Below are positions 57,391 through 64,000 of a stretch of 64,000 nt of DNA, piece by piece; position 1 is the first letter of the stretch; every line of letters starts with the position of its first letter. This DNA is from Kryptolebias marmoratus (Eukaryota; Chordata; Actinopteri; Cyprinodontiformes; Rivulidae), in assembly GCF_001649575.2 (NCBI RefSeq), contig NC_051436.1, positions 10,672,664 to 10,736,663 of the forward strand, in the 5' to 3' direction. The translations under genes were made by a program, and so were the position numbers. The notes under the pieces were generated by a model. That model was not told the DNA's origin, did no database searches, and was given only the letters and a program-made list of their open reading frames with translations.

Positions 57391-60300
57391 TTACATTTCC
57401 TCCAGACTTTTTATAGCTTCTTCTTTAGAGATTTTATCCCAATCTTCGGGAATCTTTCCATCTTTCTCAAATTTGCATTTATAGTGTTTGACCAGATCAT
57501 CTTTAAATCTCCACACAAACCATTTCCAGTAGGGCAGTTTGGACTCATCAGGGGTGATTTTCCAGGAGGCAAACTGTGGACCTGCAGTTCTGTACCATTT
57601 ATAGGGAAAGGTTTTGTCTGAATCACTGTCAGGATAAAAACTGTGATCACTTGCAACTTCTGATGTGCAGAACTGGATGCTGAAGATATCTGTGTTCCAG
57701 TAATGTGTTCCATTGACAGCAGCAGATCGATGGAAAGGTACGCAGTGGTCGTCAGGACTGTGATTTTCCACTGTGTTGGTACACACAGCAAAACAGAACG
57801 GACACTTTACCCAACAGCACTTACACAAATGTTCAATGAGGATTTCTTCAGGTGTTTGTCGTGCGTTTTTCATTCCATCCCGAGAGAAACTGTCGGTTTG
57901 CTTCTTGACTGATTCCAGTTTTTTGTTTGCTTCTTTCACGAGGAAGTCAAAATCCTTGATGTCATCGAAGTTTTGAAAACAAAACCCGTCAAGCCTTAGC
58001 TCATCTTTGAGCAGACTGCATACTTCATTCAGCCACGTGTTTGTGTTTCCGAGGGGGGGTTGGACTTTCTTTGATGCAGTAAAAAAAGCTTGACTCACAA
58101 GTGTGTTGATGTCTTCATGATGTTTTTTGAATATATCATCTACTTTATCTACTTGATCTGTGTAGATATATTTCTGTACTTCTGCTTTTATGAAAGCCTC
58201 AGATTGTCTCCTTGGATAATATATGTATTCAATGAAACTATTGAAGTTCTCTTTGTCAGCGAGTGATTTCAACATGTGTTTCTCCAAGTCTACTCTGTTC
58301 CCACTGAACACTGGGAAATTACACTTCATCTCTCTAGCAAGAGACATGGCTGTTTTGGTATAAACAGCTTCAGCAATGGATGTGTTCAATTTTTCACACA
58401 TTAGTTCTGCAAGGACGACAGCAGAGGAGCTTCCTTGACAAAAGATTTTGAAAATGTTGTAATACTGACTTTTCTTACTTTCCAGATAAATGAGTGGATC
58501 GTTGTTCTTTCTGAATTTTTCCTGGGACTCCTGAAACCATGTTTTGGCAAAGTCAAACACATACAGGATGAGATCAATTGTGAACTCCCTTTTTAAAGAA
58601 TATCTCCATGCGGATTCAGATTTGACCACGTTTTCTATGACTAGTTGGATCATTTCTTGCAAGTAAGTAGATTGATAGCCTCTTGTAGAAACAGGCTTTT
58701 CTTTGATTGCATTGAGGGACATTTCTTTAGCATTGTTAATGAGGTTCCTGATCTGTTCTTGGTCTTGGGAAGAAAGATCGCTGTCAGAGTTCTGATTTTT
58801 TGATGAGCTGGTGCTAAAAAGGTTTGCGAGAAATGTTGTAACTACATTTCCTTGTTTGCTTGCGTCTTTGCTTTTCCTCTCATCATTGTCAGGTTGTCCA
58901 CTTGCTTCACAGAGACGTTGTTTCTTGCGGAAGATTACATAATCTTTATAGTTACCCATTTTAGATATGTTTTTGTATCTTCCACTTGTTTTAAATTCAT
59001 GTAAGTGATTTTCTTCCACACCGAGCTCCTTAAGGATAGTTGACAGATCCTCTTCCAAGTTGATGTCCTCAACAGGTTTTGTATCACTTGTTAATTCAGT
59101 GACCCAGGTTTTCCAAACAAAGCTGAACTGCTTCTGTAGTTCTTCGTCATCTTTGGCCTTGTCTTTTAACTGCTGAGCGAGTTCTTTGCTCTTCTGCATC
59201 AGTTTAGTCTCAAAGACTGCCTTCTTGTCATCCATCTTTTTCCGAGCATTCTTTTGTTCGATAACTCCATCCAGTTTTCTTTTAACTACTTTCACCTGTT
59301 CATCACGAAACTCTTTGATTTTGCTTTCAAATCGGCCTCGCCACTGAACCAACATTTCCTTCTCCTTGTCGTTCTCAAAGTACTTTATCATTGCCGTTTT
59401 GATTTCTTCGTACATTTTGCTTGTTTCGTTAACCAGGTAACTTTTCTCAACCTTGTTGAGGTCTCCATTTTCAATTCTGTTATAGAGCTGGTTTTCGATC
59501 TCCAACATGTTGTTCCTGATGGCCCAGGTCCAGTTTCCATACTGCACCTCAAGTTTTCTGTACACTGCAATTTCTAGAGTATTTTTAAAGCTGAAAACAA
59601 AGTTTTCATTTAGAAGTGCCTTCCACAGGTCCTGAATGTTTGCGTTGAGCTTTGAAAGCCTGACCCCATCAGACTTTGATGCTTTGGAGAGAATAACATT
59701 TTTGAGGTCTTGGATGCTCTCACTGTAACCTGGATTCGGAGGGGCCATAGGTGGACTGCCTTCCCACAGCTGGGCTAAGTATTTTACATCTGTTTGGACG
59801 TTGAATGCAATAACGTCACTGAAGCACTCTGCACTGCAATCCTCCTCTTTGGCTGCTAGTTGGGTCATTTGGTCCAGTTTTTCTTGCAGGCGTCTCTTTC
59901 CATCCATGTTTTTTTCTGCTGCTGCAACATCTGTAACATTCTGGTGGACAAAAATACAACTTGGAGTAATTTTAACTCTTTTCATTCTCATGAAAGCCTG
60001 AACAACAATCTGCAGAACATCTTGCATATCAGCTGGATTCTCTCCAAAGATGTTGATCAATGTCATGTTTCCCACACCAACGACAAATGTTGCCAGTTCG
60101 TTGTCGTGATGAAGAGAAATGTTGCCTCCCAGCTCAAGAGCACGCAGTCCTTCAGTGTCCACCACTAAAACATAGTCAAACTTAAAGTTCTTCTTGAACT
60201 CAGCAGATATTTTGACCAACTGCATGAAAGCACCTTTGGTGCACCTGCCAGCACTCACTGCAAACTGTAGTCCAAACATTGCATTCAGCATTGTTGATTT

Positions 60301-62763
60301 TCCACTGCTCTGTACGCCCAAAACTGACAGCACAAAAACTTTCTGGTCACCCAGCTTCTTGATGACTTCTTCTAAAAGACTAGGGATCCACTTCAAAGGA
60401 ACATGACCGGCGTCTCCATCCAGCAGCTCCAAAGGGTGTCCAGAGATCAGCAGATCTGCAGCCAGCTTTGGGTACTTGGTCCACTCCCCCCATCTTCTGT
60501 TTGGGTGACATGATTTTTGAGCCTCATACATCTGCCCCATTTCTCTGAAAATGTGCTCCAAGCCAAAAGTTGCAGATTGCAGCTTTTTTGATAAGCCTTC
60601 AAGCTCAGCTTTCTTGGCTTCTAAAACTTCTGATTTGTCGTGTTTGTTCTTTAAAGCCAACACCTCAGACCAGGTGTTATCATAGCTTTGAAGAATTGAA
60701 GAAATATCGTCTGTGGAGAGGGCATCCGTTAGAATCTGAGTCCATTTCAGAAAATATTCTTTGTCTTTTGATTCCAATGATGAGAGGCTTTTGGTGAACA
60801 GCTTCATCAATTCACTGCAGGAAGCAGCACATTGTTCTTGCCGTATTTCCATCAGTTGTCTTTCCTTCATGGATTTCTCCTGTTCAATGGACTGTCCTTT
60901 GAGATGGTAGAGTTCTTTGTTTTTTTCGCACCACTTGTGCCACAGTTGACCTTGACAAGCAAGAAATTCTTCTTTGATCCTTGAAACATCTTTACCCTGC
61001 AGCAAGTCATCTATTTTCATCGCAGAAATCTTTCCCTTTTGACACATAGGGTTACTTTCATCCACTTTGATTCCAGAGACCTCAGCCATGGTTTCAAGCT
61101 GGAAGGATGTTTTCAAAATGGAGGTATCTTCAGAAGACAACACTTCCTGAATGATTCTCTTAAGTACTCCAGATACATCTGACTGACTTTTTTCTTTAAG
61201 TCCCAGTTTGTATTTTCCTTTCTTGGTTTCAACAGCATCACAGGTATCATCAACAATGAGACAAATCAGAGGCTTTTTGAGTTTGAAAAGCGCTGATATT
61301 ACTGGCCAACTCTTGTCATCTTTTTGGAGCTTTGGCACCAGCACAACATTGACAGATGATTTTTCAATCAATATGTCTCGTTGCTTTTCAGTCATCACAG
61401 CATCACCGTGAAGATTACAAAAGGCAATGCAGTCATTGAAGGCATCGTTGGGTTTTCCAGCAGGGCAGTACCAGGCAATCTCTGCAACACCGTCCAATAA
61501 AAGGCGAGATTTGGTGCTTCCAGCACAGTTTCTATGGAAGAACGTGCTGTGGCGGTCATTGATCAAAGAGTTCATCAGCTCAGACTTAGACACTGATAGT
61601 GAACCCAAACGGAAAAAAGACACCAAGGGTCTCTCAGCTTTGTAGATTGGAACACTCTTCATGGTGATGTTTGAATCCCCTTTGGTTACCTTCCACGTTT
61701 TTGTTATCTGTCTGAAGGTCCACAAAGGACACTCGGTTTCCATTGTAAATGGATCAGGAACAAGCAAAGGTAAGGCATACTGACACTGTGACAACTTTGT
61801 GATCATGATCTGCCTGAGGAAGCTGTCTGAGCAGTGAAATACTGCCATTTGAACATCCATTGGATGAATGTGAGTTTGTTTTAGCTGATGTGTGGTTACA
61901 TTTGTGTTCAAAAAGTCCTCTAAATCATCTTCATCTGCTTCACTTGTGTCAGACACAGAAATAGGCTTTGGTTCAGTAACTTCAATACTGTCTTGTTTAA
62001 CAGGAATATATCTGGCCCTGTAATCTAACATGATTAACTTGTGAAGAAAATAATATGCCAGATCTTTCTCAGATGTGTCATGGCATGGTGTTATAGGTTG
62101 ACTTATTTGAAGAAAGTCAACTTTGGACAACTTCTGTTGATATCTGTCCTGCAGGTGAAGTCTGGCAAACAGTGCTTCTGTTTCTTCTTGATGTTGCTGC
62201 TTCTGAATAATTTCATCAGAAATCTTCCCTGGCTGCTGTAAATTACAAAGATAAACTGTGTTTTAAAAACAAATCCCTTCATAGGACAGATTAAATGGTC
62301 CTTAATAATATGTGAAATAAATGTTGGGAATGTTGTTTCTATGCCTTGTTCATCATAATAAACATTTGGACAGTAAAATTAATTATGTTGTGTTTTTGAA
62401 CAAAATGAGTATGCATGCCATATCTAACTGCACTACTGCCTAAAATGTACTATAAAACACGTATCAATAATTTGGGCCACATTTAAGTATTGCCATCATT
62501 GTCAGGCACGTCTAGGACATACAACTTGTAAAACCAAACCACTTTAAAAAGTACAGTTAAATAAACTCTTACAGACCATAAAATGCTATTGTTCAACATC
62601 AATGGTGGAACATGTTGAAGTCCTATCTACAGTACAGTAAAAGTGTTTGATGAAGACATTTCTTTTGTTTCTACGGCTTTAGGTTTTAGCAGAAAATGAA
62701 TATTTAACTTGAAGCAGCTTCCTACCGTTTCCTTGTTTTCACACAATTTCTCATCAGAGGTTT
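57391..62763 (-). CDS. Interferon-induced very large GTPase-like protein (GVIN/VLIG family), 5' partial
   Basis: GVIN proteins are very large cytosolic GTPases induced by interferon in mammals and much expanded in fish. A 38-nt exon (62763-62726) is spliced to one large exon (62235-57391), which reads 1,614 codons plus stop. The join gives TSDEKLCENKETQPGKISDE. The start codon is upstream of the window or in an unseen exon. The G domain has the P-loop GVQSSGKST (about 60295-60321), KGAFMQLV after it, the switch motif VVDTEGLRALELGG, and the family-typical FVHQNVTD. Long helical, coiled-coil-like stretches follow. Near the C-terminus CKCCWVKCPFCFAVC followed by ENHSPDDHCVPFH looks like a Cys/His metal-binding patch, and the tail is Trp-rich. 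A single giant exon is usual for this family. No frameshift was seen. URGCP is a related alternative name. Confidence 0.88.
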
Positions 62764-62949
62764 CTGCAAGAGAAAGTAAAAACACATTCAGATTTCAACA
62801 AGCTGATATTAACAAATATTAATATCATTGGGAGCTAACATTAGCTCAGTTTATGCTTGTTTCTCTCAGAGTTCTCAGCTGGGTTAAAAGTCCTGGAAAC
62901 TGGAGGACAACAGTCTTCTAAATAAAAAGGTAGAGGAGCTAAACAGCTT

Positions 62950-63990
62950 CTTTGCTCGAGTTGTGGTCTCAATTAGCCTAACCCAAACCTATCAGACACC
63001 CCACTGACTGTGCAGGAGCATGACGTGAGGCAGGAGCTGAGCAGTGTGAATCCAAGGAAAGCCACTGGACCAGATGGAGTTCCTGGGAAAGTATTAAGGG
63101 CCTGTTTGTGGGAAAAGTCCCAGGTCTTTACCATCCTTTACCGCGCCCAGCTGCAGACCGACATGCTAGCCTGTCTGAAAACCACAACTATTATTCCGGT
63201 TTCCAAAAAAAAAAAAAAATCACCCACTGTCTGTCTCAATACCTTCTGCCCTGTGGCCCTCCCTCCAATCATCACAAAGTGTTTTGAGAGGTTGGTCCTG
63301 CACCACATCAAATCCTGCCTTCACTCCACCTTCAATCCACATCAGTTCATTTACAGGGTGAACAGAACAGCGCTGCGCCACCTTGAACATTGGGAGAACT
63401 ACGTCAGGATAGTCTTTATTGACTACATCTCAGCTTTTAATTCTATCCTACAGGACATCCTGGTCAGTAAACTGACTGACCAAGGTCTCCCTCCATCCAC
63501 CTGCCACTGGGTCATAGACTTCCTCACAAACTGGGCCCACATCTTTCCTCCACCCACACACTCCCCATAGGCTCTCCACACGGGTGTGTGTTGAGCCCCC
63601 TTCTCTACTGCCTTAACACCCATGACTATAGCCCCGCCCTCCAAAGTAACACCATAGTGAAGTTTGTGGTCGACACTACAGTGGGGAGATTGATCTCAAG
63701 AGGAGATGAGACTGCCTACAGCGATGAGGTCCTGAGACTAACATTGTGGTGTTCAGTCAACAATCTTGTTCCAACATTGCCAAGGACAGCTCACATCCCG
63801 GCTCCCACCTCTTTGAACCGTTGTCCTCAGGCAGACGCTATAGGTCCATCAGGACCTGGACCACCAGACTCGGAGACAGCTTCTTCCCACAAGCCACCAC
63901 AATTTTTAACACACTCATCACAACCACACACTGTTCTACACACCTCACAAGTTCAGAAGTCTATCTTAGACATGTGCAATATTCAGTATA
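62950..63990 (+). mobile_element. Decayed L2/CR1-type LINE, reverse-transcriptase fragment
   Basis: The plus strand reads SVNPRKATGPDGVPGKVLRA, TTTIIPVSKK, ALPPIITKCFERLVLHHIKS, VRIVFIDYISAFNSILQ and WVIDFLTN. These are reverse-transcriptase blocks of non-LTR retrotransposons. A stop follows at about 63570. Further on, IVKFVVDTTVG stands where an intact element would have the catalytic FADD-type box. An internal deletion joins this to a C-terminal piece (ASLNRCPQADAIG-like frame). It is truncated, frameshifted and non-functional. It lies just upstream of the GTPase exons, in opposite orientation, and runs to near the window end. Confidence 0.85.
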
Positions 63991-64000
63991 CAGCTTTTTT

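Noticed and set aside
62128..62130. TTG as start of the GTPase protein
   Set aside because: The frame stays open upstream to a splice acceptor at 62236 and joins in phase to the exon at 62726-62763.
57411..62241. Several other-frame reading frames inside the giant GTPase exon
   Set aside because: All overlap the family-matching frame and lack any recognisable domain.

Overview
The window looks like chromosomal DNA of a percomorph-type teleost fish. Genes have many short exons with GT/AG introns. The DNA between them is full of small DNA-transposon relics, LINE fragments and CA/TG microsatellites. The gene content is vertebrate: vigilin, an ephexin RhoGEF, egg-coat ZP proteins and a very large inducible GTPase. 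Species cannot be told from sequence alone. Coding models were built by hand from splice sites, reading phase and recognised protein families.

Layout. (1) 20-12156, minus strand: hdlbp (vigilin). There are 19 coding exons carrying KH domains 1-12 of the usual 14; the last part lies beyond base 1. Probable 5' non-coding exons are at 13076-13155 and near 15615. (2) About 2 kb of AT-rich intergenic DNA separates it from a divergent gene. (3) 17.7-38.8 kb, plus strand: an ephexin-family RhoGEF closest to ARHGEF15. It has one non-coding exon and 15 coding exons, encodes 924 aa, and has DH, PH and an intact SH3 domain. (4) 38904-41096, minus strand: a small four-exon gene I do not recognise, ending tail-to-tail with the RhoGEF. 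(5) 42444-45984 and 47275-55643, minus strand: two tandem paralogous secreted ZP-type egg-coat genes, called ZP-A and ZP-B here. They share intron phases almost exon for exon. Both end after the ZP-N half of the ZP module. They differ strongly in CpG content. (6) 57391-62763, minus strand: a very large interferon-inducible-type GTPase (GVIN/VLIG family) with a 4.8-kb main exon; its 5' end lies outside. (7) 62.9-64.0 kb: a decayed L2/CR1-type LINE reverse-transcriptase relic on the plus strand.

The genes do not form a pathway. The points of most interest are the ZP-A/ZP-B pair (parallel loss or absence of ZP-C, short 3' UTRs, a roughly 2-kb nearly CpG-free block in ZP-A), the unidentified gene between the RhoGEF and ZP-A, and several families of palindromic mobile elements, one of which carries a MADF-like coding start. 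Three perfect or near-perfect hairpins also stand out. No prokaryotic system, CRISPR array, rRNA or tRNA gene was seen.
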